Part shown: positions 18,525-28,263 of the stretch, one piece after another
Layout of the letters: every line of letters starts with the position of its first letter
How positions within the stretch are numbered: the first letter of the stretch is position 1
Source: Cognataquiflexum rubidum
GTDB lineage: Bacteria; Bacteroidota; Bacteroidia; Cytophagales; Cyclobacteriaceae
Length of the DNA: 64,000 bases
Assembly (NCBI RefSeq): GCF_022538115.1
Contig: NZ_JAKZAL010000013.1
Span: 1-64,000, forward strand
Reading direction: 5' to 3'
Position numbers and translations under genes: made by a program
The notes under the pieces: generated by a model
Database searches by the model: none
What the model was told of the DNA's origin: nothing
Seen by the model: only the letters and a program-made list of their open reading frames with translations

Positions 18525-20075
18525 ATGAAAAGAAGGTCATTTATAAAACACGCCGCTCACAGTCTTGCCATCCCCAGTTTTTTGGGAGCGATGAGCAACA
18601 ATAGCTTTGGACAGACGCTTGAAAAATTTTTGCATTTAGCCAATGAATCCAACCGCGCTTTGGTCCTGATCTACCTCGAAGGGGGAAATGACGGATTGAA
18701 TACGGTGATTCCTTTGGCACATCTCAGTCAGCTCAATAAAGTCAGGCCACATGTGGTGCTTCCAGACAGCAGTATTCTTCCTGTCAAAGGGGCTGATTTT
18801 GGACTGCATCCCTCTCTTCCGGGTTTCCAGTCCCTGTATGAAGAAGGACGGTTACAGGTATTGCATTCGGTCGGTTATCCGGAGCAGAATTTTTCACATT
18901 TCCGGTCGACAGACATTTGGATGAGCGGGTCTGATGCCAACGAGTTGGTCACTTCAGGATGGACAGGAAGGTATTTGGAAGCCACCCATCCCCAATATCC
19001 TGAGGCATATCCCAATGGAGAAAACCCGGATCCTTTGGCAGTGGAGATTGGGTATGGTTCTTCCATGCTTTTTCAGGGAGAAAAGGCCGGGTTCAGCATG
19101 ATCATCAATAATACCAATCAGTTTTATCAATTGCTGAACAATGAATTGGATGAAACCCCGGACACACCTGCAGGTGAAAAATTAAGATATATCAGGCTGA
19201 TTGCCCAGCAATCGCAGAAATATGGGAAAGTGGTCAGGAGCGCTGCACAGAAGGTAACACAACAGAAAGTTTATCCCGACACCAGGTTAGGCAATCAGCT
19301 TAGGATTGTTTCAAGGTTGATTGCAGGCGGGTTGAAAACGCCGCTGTACTTGGTCAGGATGGGTGGATTTGATACCCATGACAATCAGGTAGACGGAGGA
19401 GACCGTACCAAAGGCAATCACGCCAATTTGCTGAAAGACCTAAACGATGCTGTGATGGCATTTATGAATGACTTGGAGTTTTTGGGAAGTGCCGATAGGG
19501 TGATGGGTATGACTTTCTCAGAATTTGGAAGAAGGATCGTGTCCAATTCCAGTGGAGGTACAGACCACGGTGCTTCGGCCCCGCTGTTTATTTTTGGCAA
19601 TATGTCTTATGGAGGATTTAAGGGCAAGGCTCCTTTAATCACAGGTTCCGAAGAGTATCGCGACAATATCCCCATGCAGCATGATTTCCGGCAGGTATAT
19701 AGTTCCTTGCTCACGCAATGGTTTGGTTCAGATTCCTCAGTCAACAAGTCCGTGATGATGGGCAGTTTTGATGAAGTTCCTGTTGTAAAAAATGCACTCA
19801 TTACGTCCATCAGCCAAGAAGAACCAAGCAATCTCAAGGTTTATCCAAATCCAATTCGGGATTTTGCTACGGTTAAGTTTGATGTCTTTTCGGGAAATAT
19901 CCGGATTGACATCATTGACAGCCAAGGCAGGGATGTTTCGAAGGTTTATGAAGGAACGGTCCAAAACAGGCAATTCAATCAGGTAGTTGATTTTTCTATC
20001 TATCCTCCCGGAAGGTATATCCTCAGGGTAATGGATGGGTATAGGAGGTCAACGACACATTTGATCAAGTTATAA
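18525..20075 (+). CDS. DUF1501 protein with type IX secretion sorting tail
   Basis: A 516-residue exported protein. The N-terminus is Tat-like (MKRRSFIKHAAHSLAIPSF). The DUF1501 (sulfatase-like fold) region spans about 40-420, with LEGGNDGLNTVIPL, MGGFDTHDNQ and SEFGRRIVSNSSGGTDHG. The last ~75 residues form a T9SS type A sorting domain (NLKVYPNPIRDFATVKF ... GRYILRVMDG), which sends proteins through the Por machinery to the cell surface. It is cotranscribed with the DUF1800 gene. Enzymatic activity is unknown. Confidence 0.92.
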   Translation: MKRRSFIKHAAHSLAIPSFLGAMSNNSFGQTLEKFLHLANESNRALVLIYLEGGNDGLNTVIPLAHLSQLNKVRPHVVLPDSSILPVKGADFGLHPSLPGFQSLYEEGRLQVLHSVGYPEQNFSHFRSTDIWMSGSDANELVTSGWTGRYLEATHPQYPEAYPNGENPDPLAVEIGYGSSMLFQGEKAGFSMIINNTNQFYQLLNNELDETPDTPAGEKLRYIRLIAQQSQKYGKVVRSAAQKVTQQKVYPDTRLGNQLRIVSRLIAGGLKTPLYLVRMGGFDTHDNQVDGGDRTKGNHANLLKDLNDAVMAFMNDLEFLGSADRVMGMTFSEFGRRIVSNSSGGTDHGASAPLFIFGNMSYGGFKGKAPLITGSEEYRDNIPMQHDFRQVYSSLLTQWFGSDSSVNKSVMMGSFDEVPVVKNALITSISQEEPSNLKVYPNPIRDFATVKFDVFSGNIRIDIIDSQGRDVSKVYEGTVQNRQFNQVVDFSIYPPGRYILRVMDGYRRSTTHLIKL

Positions 20076-20157
20076 ATAGGGTAGGGATTTGGAAGGCATT
20101 TCCCTCATTCAATTTTTGAAAAATATTTAGTGGTTTTTTGGTTAGTTAGACAGAAAA

Positions 20158-20186
20158 GAGCCGGCGATGTGGCTGGCTCCTTTTTT
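20158..20186 (+). terminator. Rho-independent terminator
   Basis: An 8-bp stem (GAGCCGGC / GCTGGCTC, one G-U pair) followed by a run of six T. It lies 80 bp after the DUF1501 stop and ends the DUF1800/DUF1501 transcript. Confidence 0.8.
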
Positions 20187-20287
20187 CTTCTTTGACAAGA
20201 TCACGAAAGGACACGAAGCAGGATGAATATCCTGGGCTTCGTATCATTCAAAACAATGGTTATTTTTTTATTGGTTAGTTTGGTTAG

Positions 20288-20323
20288 AAGGAGTCAGTTG
20301 GGAGGCTGACTCCTTTCTTTTTT
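20288..20323 (+). terminator. Second rho-independent terminator
   Basis: A perfect 10-bp stem (AAGGAGTCAG / CTGACTCCTT) with an 8-nt loop and a T-rich tail. It repeats the GGTTAG-hairpin-T pattern found 130 bp upstream, so the two look like duplicated terminator modules. Confidence 0.75.
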
Positions 20324-20338
20324 GCATCTAAACGCCTA

Positions 20339-20426
20339 AGTCAGTGTCTTCACTGACTGCAAAATCTTTAAAATATATCAGTGAGGACAAGACATTGTAA
20401 CCGCCTCGGTCAGTGTCGTCATTGAC
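20339..20426. repeat. Two copies of a GTCAGTG hairpin
   Basis: Stem-loops at 20339-20358 (AGTCAGTG / CACTGACT, loop TCTT) and 20409-20426 (GTCAGTG / CATTGAC, loop TCGT). Both are preceded by GCCT. They lie just beyond the 3' end of the leftward TlpA gene and may be REP-like elements or weak terminators for it. Confidence 0.6.
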
Positions 20427-20438
20427 TGGTTGAAGGTT

Positions 20439-21848
20439 TTAAACCGCTTTATCCAAATGTTTGTCCAGAATTTCCCTGATATTTCCCGAAGGTCTTTCTG
20501 CTGATGGATCGATGATTTTTCCTTCCTTGTCCAAAAGGAGAAATCTCGGGATGGCGTTTACCATAAAAAACTTCGCCAATTCAGATTGCCAGGCATTTGC
20601 GGCAAACCACTGCAAACCTTCCATTTTTTTGTTCTTCACCATTTTTTCCCAAGGCTCGCGCGTATCATCAATGGACACTGTGAGGAAAGCGACAGGCTTG
20701 TCTTTGTATTCCTCTTTCACTTTATCCCAATTGGGATGCTCGGCGATGCAGGGACCACACCATGTCGCCCAAATGTCGATATAAACCAATTTTCCTTTCA
20801 AATCACTCAGCTTCACCGAATCACCTTTGATATCAGTAAATGTAAAATCAGGAACTGTTTTGCCGGGACTGATAGGTTCCCACTTGGCTTTGAGTTTTTC
20901 TACCTTTTCGGCAAATTTTGGCGTGGTGTTTTCAGCTAAAAACTTGCTGTACATTTCTTCCACATGTACCGGTCCACGATATTCAAGGGTAGATTTCAAA
21001 GTTTCAAATTTCAATTGGTCTTTGATTGCAGGATCTTTGATCAAGGAATCAATGGCAATCCAACTCACTTTTTCATAAGCTAAGGTGGTATCCGCTTTCA
21101 TCAATTCACCTGCCAATGCTCCGATCCTTTGGTCAAGCAGGTTTTTATACGGAGCCACACCAAGGAGTTCTTTTCGGTCCAAAGGCAATTCTTTCAATTT
21201 ACTTTTGGTCTCTTCTACTGGGAAGTCCACAGAATCCTGCGGGATTTCATGGATAAAGGCATGATACATTGGATACAATTGATCCATAAACATGCTTTGA
21301 TATGTAAAGTAAGATTTCTCCATTTCCAAAAAGACCGAGTCAATGCCTTCTCCCATGATCAGAGAATCATAATTTGTCTTGACAATTGAAATGAGACTGT
21401 CTTTTTTTGAAAAATAGGCATCCTTTTTCAAGGCCATGATTTCCATAAAATTTTCCAATCCACTTTCGTTGATGGCTTTGAATTTTTTACGCAAATAGGC
21501 ATTTTCTTTGGCTTTATCGCCTGATGCTATAAAAGTCTTCGCAAACTCCTTGACATCGCCACTGACATGTATACTGTCCCCGGGATCCAGGTAAAGACTA
21601 AATCTCAAATCTCCATTGGTAAGCATAAACATACCTGATTCAGGATAATCAAATTTTAATTGAAAAGAACCATCAGATTCCACTGAATCTTTTGCTAAAT
21701 CTTCATCCAAACTCACGACAATGACCGGAAATTCCGAATTGTCCAGTTTACCATAGATTTTGATACTGTTGTCGATGACTTCAGGTTTTTGGCTGCATGC
21801 AAACAATAGCATGCTCGCTGCCAATACGGATAGACTTAGGGTTTTCAT
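20439..21848 (-). CDS. TlpA-family thioredoxin-like lipoprotein (copy 1)
   Basis: A 469-residue lipoprotein with the lipobox LLFAC (Cys18). An N-terminal DUF4369-like beta domain covers about 25-115, a helical linker 115-330, and a C-terminal TlpA/AhpC-TSA thioredoxin domain 330-469. The redox motif is WATWCGPC (Cys364, Cys367), followed by VSIDDTREPW and the cis-Pro in AIPRF. It probably acts as a periplasmic thiol-disulphide oxidoreductase. A tandem paralogue lies 313 bp upstream with a nearly identical thioredoxin domain. The two share a conserved upstream block and are likely controlled alike. Confidence 0.9.
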   Translation of the reverse strand: MKTLSLSVLAASMLLFACSQKPEVIDNSIKIYGKLDNSEFPVIVVSLDEDLAKDSVESDGSFQLKFDYPESGMFMLTNGDLRFSLYLDPGDSIHVSGDVKEFAKTFIASGDKAKENAYLRKKFKAINESGLENFMEIMALKKDAYFSKKDSLISIVKTNYDSLIMGEGIDSVFLEMEKSYFTYQSMFMDQLYPMYHAFIHEIPQDSVDFPVEETKSKLKELPLDRKELLGVAPYKNLLDQRIGALAGELMKADTTLAYEKVSWIAIDSLIKDPAIKDQLKFETLKSTLEYRGPVHVEEMYSKFLAENTTPKFAEKVEKLKAKWEPISPGKTVPDFTFTDIKGDSVKLSDLKGKLVYIDIWATWCGPCIAEHPNWDKVKEEYKDKPVAFLTVSIDDTREPWEKMVKNKKMEGLQWFAANAWQSELAKFFMVNAIPRFLLLDKEGKIIDPSAERPSGNIREILDKHLDKAV

Positions 21849-21926
21849 TTGTTTGTGGTTTAGGTTTAGATGAAGGTTAGACTTTAGAAATAAATTGACC
21901 TTAAATTCAAATCAATTGAATAAACT

Positions 21927-21972
21927 TAAAAGTACATTATGATTTCAAGACAAAAAAATAAAACAGCAGTTG
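21927..21972 (-). promoter_or_regulatory. Conserved upstream block of TlpA copy 1, probable promoter
   Basis: Read on the minus strand this is CAACTG...ATCATAAT.TACTTTTA, matching the block upstream of the second TlpA gene. TACTTTTA resembles the Bacteroidota -7 box TAnnTTTG and lies about 80 nt from the start codon. The surrounding 313-bp gap holds no gene. Confidence 0.5.
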
Positions 21973-22161
21973 TCAAGTAGAAAACTTCAATATTTTATTA
22001 ATATTTAACATTAAAGATTTTTATCCTGAAAAGGATTCCGAAAAAACCTTCTTATCAATGAACCTATCTCGTTTATTTTAATTTTATACTTTATTCTTTT
22101 TCAAATGATCGTTATCGGCTTTACTGATCTTAAACCCTTCAGACAGGACTACATTTACAGA

Positions 22162-23577
22162 TTAAACTACTCCTGCCAAATGTTTGTCCAGAATTTCCCT
22201 GATGTTTCCTGAGGGTCTTTCTGTGGATGGATCAATGATTTTCCCTTCTTTGTCCAAAAGTATAAATCTTGGAATACTATTGACCATGAAAAATTGGGTC
22301 AATTCAGACTGCCAAGCATTTGCGGCAAACCACTGCAGACCATCCATCTTTTTGTTCTTTACCATTTTCTCCCAAGGTTCACGGGTATCATCAATCGACA
22401 CTGTCAAAAAGACAACAGGCTTGTCTTTGTATTCCTCTTTCACCTTATCCCAATTAGGATGCTCGGCGATGCAGGGACCGCACCAAGTCGCCCAAATGTC
22501 GATGTAAACCAATTTTCCTTTCAAATCACTCAGCTTGACAGAATCCCCTTTGATATCAGTAAAGGTAAAATCAGGAACAGTTTTTCCCGGTGAGATCGGC
22601 TCCCATTTGGCCTTTACTTTTTCTAACCTTTTGACATATTTAGGAGTGGAATTTTCCAATATAAATTTGTTGTAAACTTCCTCTACGTGCAAAGGACCGC
22701 GATATTCCATACTGCGCTTAATGGACCCATATTTGAAAAAATCTCCCATTTCCGGTACTTTGATCAGTGAATCTATGGCAATCCATTCTGCCATTTCAAA
22801 GGCGGTGATGGATGAATCTGCCTTCATTATATCATTTGCTAAAGATCCAATCCGCCTTTGAGTCAGATAAACGTAAAACTCTACCCGAAGAAGCTCCGGA
22901 TTATCCATTGGTAGGTTTTCTATTTTTTTGCGTATTTCTTCTATTGGAAAATCAACAGAATCCTGCGGAATTTTATTGGCCAAGGCATGGTACATGGGGT
23001 AAAGCTGGTCCATAAATATTCCCTGATAAATAAAATAAGATTCCTCCCTCGATAGGAAGGCGGTGTCGATGCCTTCGGTACTTTTCAATTCCTCATAAAA
23101 CGTTTTCGCTATAAAGATAATACTGTCTTTTTTGGAAAAATAGGCATCTTTTTTCAGTGCCATCAATACATAATAATCGTATAACCGGCTTTCATACAAG
23201 AAATAGTCCCTTTTATTCAAGTACTCATTTTCTTGGGCCATATCACCCGAGGCAGTGAAAGTCTGTTCAAATTCCTTGCTGTCGCCTGTGACGAAAATGC
23301 TGTCACCGGGATTGAGGTAGAGGCTAAATCTCAAATCACCGTTCGATAGAGAGTAAATCCCCGTTTCCTCATAGTCAAAGTCCAACACAAAGCTTCCATC
23401 CGATTTTACAGAATCTTGGGTAATTTCTTCATAGTCATGACTGACACTGATGATGGGAGATTCGGAATTTCCAAGCTTGCCGGCAATGATGATGCTGTTG
23501 TCGATGACTTCAGGATTTTTGCCGCATGAAAAAAACAGGAGGTTTGCTGCCAAAACAGATAGAAATAGATTTTTCAT
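22162..23577 (-). CDS. TlpA-family thioredoxin-like lipoprotein (copy 2)
   Basis: A 471-residue paralogue of the previous gene with the same architecture: lipobox LFFSC (Cys18), DUF4369-like N-terminal domain, helical linker and TlpA domain with WATWCGPC (Cys366, Cys369). The last ~150 residues differ from copy 1 at only about ten positions by eye, while the linker (about 120-320) is far more divergent. This mosaic suggests gene conversion of the thioredoxin domain or strong selection on it. The divergent middle may define different partners. Confidence 0.9.
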   Translation of the reverse strand: MKNLFLSVLAANLLFFSCGKNPEVIDNSIIIAGKLGNSESPIISVSHDYEEITQDSVKSDGSFVLDFDYEETGIYSLSNGDLRFSLYLNPGDSIFVTGDSKEFEQTFTASGDMAQENEYLNKRDYFLYESRLYDYYVLMALKKDAYFSKKDSIIFIAKTFYEELKSTEGIDTAFLSREESYFIYQGIFMDQLYPMYHALANKIPQDSVDFPIEEIRKKIENLPMDNPELLRVEFYVYLTQRRIGSLANDIMKADSSITAFEMAEWIAIDSLIKVPEMGDFFKYGSIKRSMEYRGPLHVEEVYNKFILENSTPKYVKRLEKVKAKWEPISPGKTVPDFTFTDIKGDSVKLSDLKGKLVYIDIWATWCGPCIAEHPNWDKVKEEYKDKPVVFLTVSIDDTREPWEKMVKNKKMDGLQWFAANAWQSELTQFFMVNSIPRFILLDKEGKIIDPSTERPSGNIREILDKHLAGVV

Positions 23578-23645
23578 TGTAAATGTGGTATCAAGGAGAT
23601 TGGAATAATGTGTGGATTTGATATTCTTCCAAACAGATATTGACC

Positions 23646-23694
23646 TAAAAGTATATTATGATCCTTAGATTAAAAAACAGAATCCATGCAGTTG
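23646..23694 (-). promoter_or_regulatory. Conserved upstream block of TlpA copy 2, probable promoter
   Basis: This shares the pattern CAACTGC...ATCATAATATACTTTTAGG (minus strand) with the block upstream of copy 1, about 70 nt before the start codon. The similarity outside coding sequence indicates that the duplication included the promoter. Confidence 0.5.
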
Positions 23695-23854
23695 ATCTTT
23701 CAAACTGATGTTTTATGAAAATTTAACCTAAAGTGAAAAAGTTGAATTACTTGCCCATTCCATCCCAAAGGGTAAAAAATACAGGGAAAATTACTTTCTT
23801 GGATAAAAGAATGATCATTTATTTTAAGGTAAATGCATTGTAGAAAATTCGGGG

Positions 23855-24082
23855 TCAGATGCTTAATTTGAACTGGGCGAGCTTTTCTTCCTCATACTTT
23901 TTGAGTACCTGGTTTAGGGAATCGAGGTAATCCGACAGGGTTTTGTTATTGTCCAAGGCACTTTCAGCATCAGGAATTGTCACTGGCATTTCACCGATAA
24001 ATTTCTCAAGTTCAGGTGCGTATTCTTTGATTTTTAGGGTTGCTGCCAGGATTTCAGCATTAAGTTGGGCTTCGGTTTTCAT
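23855..24082 (-). CDS. Small conserved-looking helical protein
   Basis: A 75-residue, acidic, probably all-helical cytoplasmic protein (LNAEILAATLKIKEYAPELE ... YLDSLNQVLKKYEEE). No signal peptide, membrane segment or metal motif. I do not recognise the family. The clean ATG start, lack of a longer overlapping frame and typical codon use support a real gene. It lies downstream of smc on the same strand, separated by 227 bp, so it may be in the same transcript. Confidence 0.6.
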   Translation of the reverse strand: MKTEAQLNAEILAATLKIKEYAPELEKFIGEMPVTIPDAESALDNNKTLSDYLDSLNQVLKKYEEEKLAQFKLSI

Positions 24083-24309
24083 AACATGTAGGCTGATATA
24101 TTGAATAAAATTTGCGGTTCGTGTTACAAAGGTCGTTCCTTAACAAACAGCAAGCCTAACACAAAAAGGAATGTGATTTGTATTTTTTACAGGTTCTGCT
24201 TTTAATTTATCATCATTTTTTCCTGCCTTACTTGAAGGAAAAAAATGGAATTCAATTCAATGGTGACCCACATTTGTCGAAAACCTAACTTAATGAAAAA
24301 TACAAACCC

Positions 24310-27300
24310 CTAAGCCAATTCCCTCAGATCCACCGGAACAACTCTTGAAACACCGGCTTCGATCATGGTAATGCCATAGATGATGTCGGTACTTGCCATA
24401 GTGCGCTTGTTGTGCGTCACGATGATAAACTGGGACTCTTTCGAAAATGTATGAATGATGTTGTTGAACTTGTCAATGTTGGCATCGTCAAGAGGGGCGT
24501 CCACTTCGTCGAAGATACAGAATGGTGCAGGCTTCAGAAGGTAAATCGCAAAAAGCAGGGAAGTGGCGGTCAGGGTTTTTTCCCCGCCGGAAAGTTGGTT
24601 GATGGTCAAAGGCCGCTTGCCTTTTGGTTTGGCGATGATTTCGATTGGACTTTCCAAGGGATTGCTTGGGTCCACCAAGGTCAGGTCGCATTGGTCCTCC
24701 TCGGTAAAGAGCGAGCGGAAGACTTTGATAAAGTTTTCTTTAATCTTGCCAAAGGCATCTAAGAAAGTATCCTTGGCTACCTGATCGATTTCCATGATCG
24801 TTTCCAACAGGGAGTTTTTGGCTTTGATCAGGTCGTCTTTTTGTTCTGTGATAAAGGTGTGGCGCTCTTTGATTTCATCATAGGCTTCCATTGCCATTGG
24901 GTTGATGGGTCCGATTTTCTCCAAACGTTCTTTAGCTTTGCCGACGATTTCGCGGATATCGGACTCGGCCATCTCGGCATACGCTTCATCCAAAGCAGGA
25001 TTATCGGCCATCAATCCATCCAAATCTATTTCAAATTCCACACTCAGTCTTTCCTTGAGACTGGCAAGTTTGAGCTTGACTTCATTCATGGACTGTTGAA
25101 TCTCATGGATCAAAGTGTCGAGCGATTCTTTGGATTTTTGGAGTTCACGGATCTGCTTGTCGGTATCATCAATCTCCCCACGGCAGGCATAATAGTCCTT
25201 TTCAGCTTCGTTGACGCCTTTTTCTATGCCCTCCTTCTCGGCATAAAGTTCGATTAGCTCGTCGTCTTTGATCTCATTGTTATCCAGCAAAGAGCGGATC
25301 TCTGCGTCAATGGAAGCATGTTCGGTTTGGGATTTTTCTATTCTTTCTTTGCTGCTTTCGAAGGCTGATTGCTTGAATTCAATCTCTTGGGCAAGGCTGT
25401 TGACGCGGTTGAGCTGTTGGTGATACAGGATATTCTCTTGGTTAAAAGCCGCAGACTTTTGGCTGAGGCTTTCACTTTCGGTTTGGAGCTGAAGGTTGAT
25501 CCGTTCCAATTCCACTTCCAAAGCTTCAAAAGCTGCTTTTTCATTTTCCAGATCGGGCATGATGGTTTCCAAGCTGAATTGGAGAGACTCGATCCGGTCG
25601 AGGATATCTTCGCGCTTGTTGGCGTTGGAAGAAAGAAGTTCGGCCAACTGTTCCTTTTTGGTGCGGACAGAGACAAACTCCTGATTGGTCTCATTGATTT
25701 CCTGTTGCAGCTTTTCAATGGCTGATTTGAAGCTGACTTCTTTGAGTTTGAGCAAGTCTGTGAGCTTGTCGTCAAGATTGGCGCGGGTCGCGGAAACTTT
25801 CTTGTTGAGTTCCTTGATTTCCTTTTCTAGTTTCTCGAGATTTTTGGCCCGGCCTATTCTTTTTCCTTCAAAAAGTCCCACAGATCCACCGGAAACGCTG
25901 AATTTCCGCTTGGTGAATTTGCCGCTTTCGGTGATGAAGATCGAAGATTGGTCTTGAGGAAAATCCTGGTATTCACCTTTGACGATATAGACATCATCAA
26001 GGATAAATCCGATCAGCTTGGCGTATTTGTCATCGTATTCGATGATCTCTGTTGCAGGAATGGCATTGGCAAATAGCTTGGTTTGCGCAGGATGAAAGTC
26101 GCTGAAATGCTCCAGGACAAAGAAATTGGCTTTTCCCTTTGCCGAATCGCTCAAAAGGTTGACTGCTGCGATCGCCTGTACTTCAGTCTCGACCACATAA
26201 TAATTCATGTAGTTTTCGAGGTAGTTTTCAATCGTGACCCTGTACTTTTCTTCGGTGGTCAGGATGTCTGATAGGAGCGGAGTGTCCTTCGCCCAACTTG
26301 AATTTTTCTTTAGAAACTTGATCGCCTCGGGATATCCCTCCAGGTTTTCGACCAAGGATTTTGTCAGGTTAAATTCATTTTGTCTTGAATCCAACTTCCT
26401 TGAAGTCTGCGTGACTTCCTCCCGGATCATGTCAATAATGCGGTTGGTTTCTTCTATTTTTTGGATTTGGTCTTCCTCTTTGGATTTGATCTTGGACAAC
26501 TCGGCGGATTTGAGGTCGAGGATATCCTTGAGCAAAACCATCTTGTCTTCAAACTCTGCCAAGTTGGAAACCTGATTGGTATCGTCAGAAGCAGTCTTTT
26601 CGAGTTCCTGCTTGAGTGTGGAAAGCTGGATTTGCTTGATTTCCTGGTCTTTGGAAAGCTGGTAAACGCGGTCTTTTTTGGAAGAAAAATTCCTTGTCAG
26701 CTCTTTTTGGCTTTCCTGGATTTGAGTCTGTTCTCTTTTTTTGGATTCGTAGGCCGCACGCAGTTCCTCGACGATCATTTCTTTTTCAGCAAGCATCTTT
26801 TGCGCAGATTCACTTTCCTGCTCAAGGGATCTAATGCTGAAACCTGCACGGTCGTTGGACTTGCGGTCTGCATCGATCTGTTCACGGAGTTTTTGTGCCC
26901 GGTCCTCTAGAAATCTCAGCCTCTCGTTTTTGATTTTCTTGTCACTTTCAAACTGCCGGATTTTGTTGACATGCTCGTTGAGTGTCTTTTGGCGGGAGGA
27001 AAGCAGCTTTTCCTTCAGGATCAGGTCAGCCTTGCTGAATTCCAATAAGGATTCTTTTTCTGCGACTTTGGTATTGACTTGAAGCTTGCGGTCTTGTTCC
27101 TGCTGTACTTTTTGATTCAAAGAAATCAGCGAATCCGCATGTTTTTGGACGGATTTTTTTGCGAGGTTGATGCTCGCTTCTTTGTATTCCTGTTTGATTT
27201 CAAAATACCGTGCAGTCTGCTTTGCCTGTTTTTCGAGGCTTTTGAGGTTTTTTTCTATTTCAAAAAGAATGTCTTCCACCCTTGCAAGGTCAGCATCGGT

Positions 27301-27849
27301 GTCTTCGAGTTTTCGGAGGGTTTCCTTTTTTCTTGATTTGAATTTGGATATTCCTGCAGCTTCCTCGAAAAGTTCGCGCCGTGAATTGTTCTTGTCATTC
27401 AGGATTTCATCGATCATTTTCAGCTCGATGATGGCATAACTGTTGGAATTGATGCCGGTATCCATAAAGAGGTTGGTAATGTCTTTCAGCCGACAGGCGA
27501 TGCCATTGAGCAGGTATTCACTTTCCCCTGACCGGTAATAGCGCCGGGTGATGGTAACGTGCGTGTATTCTGTGGGAAGGAGGTTTTTGGTGTTTTCAAA
27601 AGTCAGAGAAACCTCGGCAAGATTGCTAGGTTTGCGGTTCTTGGTACCGTTGAAGATCACATTTTCCATCTTGTCGGAGCGGAGCATCCGGGATTTTTGT
27701 TCGCCGAGAACCCATCGGATGGCATCCACTACATTGGACTTTCCACAACCGTTTGGACCGACTACTCCGGTGATTCCCTTGTCAAAATGGATGACCATCC
27801 TGTCACCAAAACTCTTAAAACCTTTGATCTCCAGCTTACTCAGCAGCAT
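24310..27849 (-). CDS. smc: Chromosome segregation protein Smc
   Basis: A full-length, 1179-residue SMC ATPase. The N-terminal head has Walker A GPNGCGKS at 31-38 and the N-terminal start KGFKSFGDRM. Two long coiled-coil arms (about 170-500 and 670-1000) flank the hinge near 510-660, which has TEEKYRVTIENYLENYMNYY and the Gly-rich FSVSGGSVG. The C-terminal head has the signature LSGGEKTL at 1086, Walker B FCIFDEVDAPLD near 1108 and the D-loop. It organises and segregates the chromosome with ScpA/ScpB, which are not in this window. Confidence 0.97.
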   Translation of the reverse strand: MLLSKLEIKGFKSFGDRMVIHFDKGITGVVGPNGCGKSNVVDAIRWVLGEQKSRMLRSDKMENVIFNGTKNRKPSNLAEVSLTFENTKNLLPTEYTHVTITRRYYRSGESEYLLNGIACRLKDITNLFMDTGINSNSYAIIELKMIDEILNDKNNSRRELFEEAAGISKFKSRKKETLRKLEDTDADLARVEDILFEIEKNLKSLEKQAKQTARYFEIKQEYKEASINLAKKSVQKHADSLISLNQKVQQEQDRKLQVNTKVAEKESLLEFSKADLILKEKLLSSRQKTLNEHVNKIRQFESDKKIKNERLRFLEDRAQKLREQIDADRKSNDRAGFSIRSLEQESESAQKMLAEKEMIVEELRAAYESKKREQTQIQESQKELTRNFSSKKDRVYQLSKDQEIKQIQLSTLKQELEKTASDDTNQVSNLAEFEDKMVLLKDILDLKSAELSKIKSKEEDQIQKIEETNRIIDMIREEVTQTSRKLDSRQNEFNLTKSLVENLEGYPEAIKFLKKNSSWAKDTPLLSDILTTEEKYRVTIENYLENYMNYYVVETEVQAIAAVNLLSDSAKGKANFFVLEHFSDFHPAQTKLFANAIPATEIIEYDDKYAKLIGFILDDVYIVKGEYQDFPQDQSSIFITESGKFTKRKFSVSGGSVGLFEGKRIGRAKNLEKLEKEIKELNKKVSATRANLDDKLTDLLKLKEVSFKSAIEKLQQEINETNQEFVSVRTKKEQLAELLSSNANKREDILDRIESLQFSLETIMPDLENEKAAFEALEVELERINLQLQTESESLSQKSAAFNQENILYHQQLNRVNSLAQEIEFKQSAFESSKERIEKSQTEHASIDAEIRSLLDNNEIKDDELIELYAEKEGIEKGVNEAEKDYYACRGEIDDTDKQIRELQKSKESLDTLIHEIQQSMNEVKLKLASLKERLSVEFEIDLDGLMADNPALDEAYAEMAESDIREIVGKAKERLEKIGPINPMAMEAYDEIKERHTFITEQKDDLIKAKNSLLETIMEIDQVAKDTFLDAFGKIKENFIKVFRSLFTEEDQCDLTLVDPSNPLESPIEIIAKPKGKRPLTINQLSGGEKTLTATSLLFAIYLLKPAPFCIFDEVDAPLDDANIDKFNNIIHTFSKESQFIIVTHNKRTMASTDIIYGITMIEAGVSRVVPVDLRELA

Positions 27850-27909
27850 CCTTTACCTCTTTGAAAATGATTACAGACAAAATTACTTGAATTCGGAAAT
27901 TAACCAAGG

Positions 27910-28003
27910 CGAATCAAGTATGAAGTGGGAAGTAAGAAGTGGGAAGTGGGAGGCGAGAAGCGAGAACCGAGATGCGAGAGCCGAGATCCGAGAGACAAGA
28001 AGA
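27910..28003. repeat. Purine-rich ~7-bp periodic tract
   Basis: A run of degenerate GAAGTGG / GCGAGAA / CCGAGA words (for example GGCGAGAAGCGAGAACCGAG). The same words recur after the permease genes at 37000, 42800 and 49790, and in reverse complement before the ones at 47386 and 52593. Low-complexity and non-coding. Confidence 0.7.
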
Positions 28004-28093
28004 GCCGAAACGATTTTTGTGGACCAAAAAAAAGTACGATGAACCAATTTGGTTTGTGGGATTTAAAGATTGAATTCACCGAAGTCAAAATTC

Positions 28094-28263
28094 GGCTAAA
28101 GCCACAATTGGAATCGGATTTTTGATACCCTCTGGCAAAAGCGGGAGGAAATTCAAAAACGGAAAAGGTATTATACATTTTTTTGATTGATAAGGCTAAA
28201 GCCATAATTGGAATTGGATTTTTGATGCCCTCCAGATAAAGCAGGAGGAAATTTAAAAACGGA
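28094..28263. repeat. Direct repeat of 70 bp, period 100 bp
   Basis: Copies at 28094-28163 and 28194-28263 begin GGCTAAAGCCA and end AAAAACGGA, with about 85% identity by eye. The intervening gap is AT-rich. The remaining part of this 730-bp gap (27850-28581) holds the purine tract and a REP-like word (CTACGCTCGAAATGAC near 28327). No gene seen. Confidence 0.75.

Noticed and set aside
24310-27849. Long plus-strand frames inside smc
   Set aside because: They are antisense shadows of a fully recognisable Smc coding sequence.
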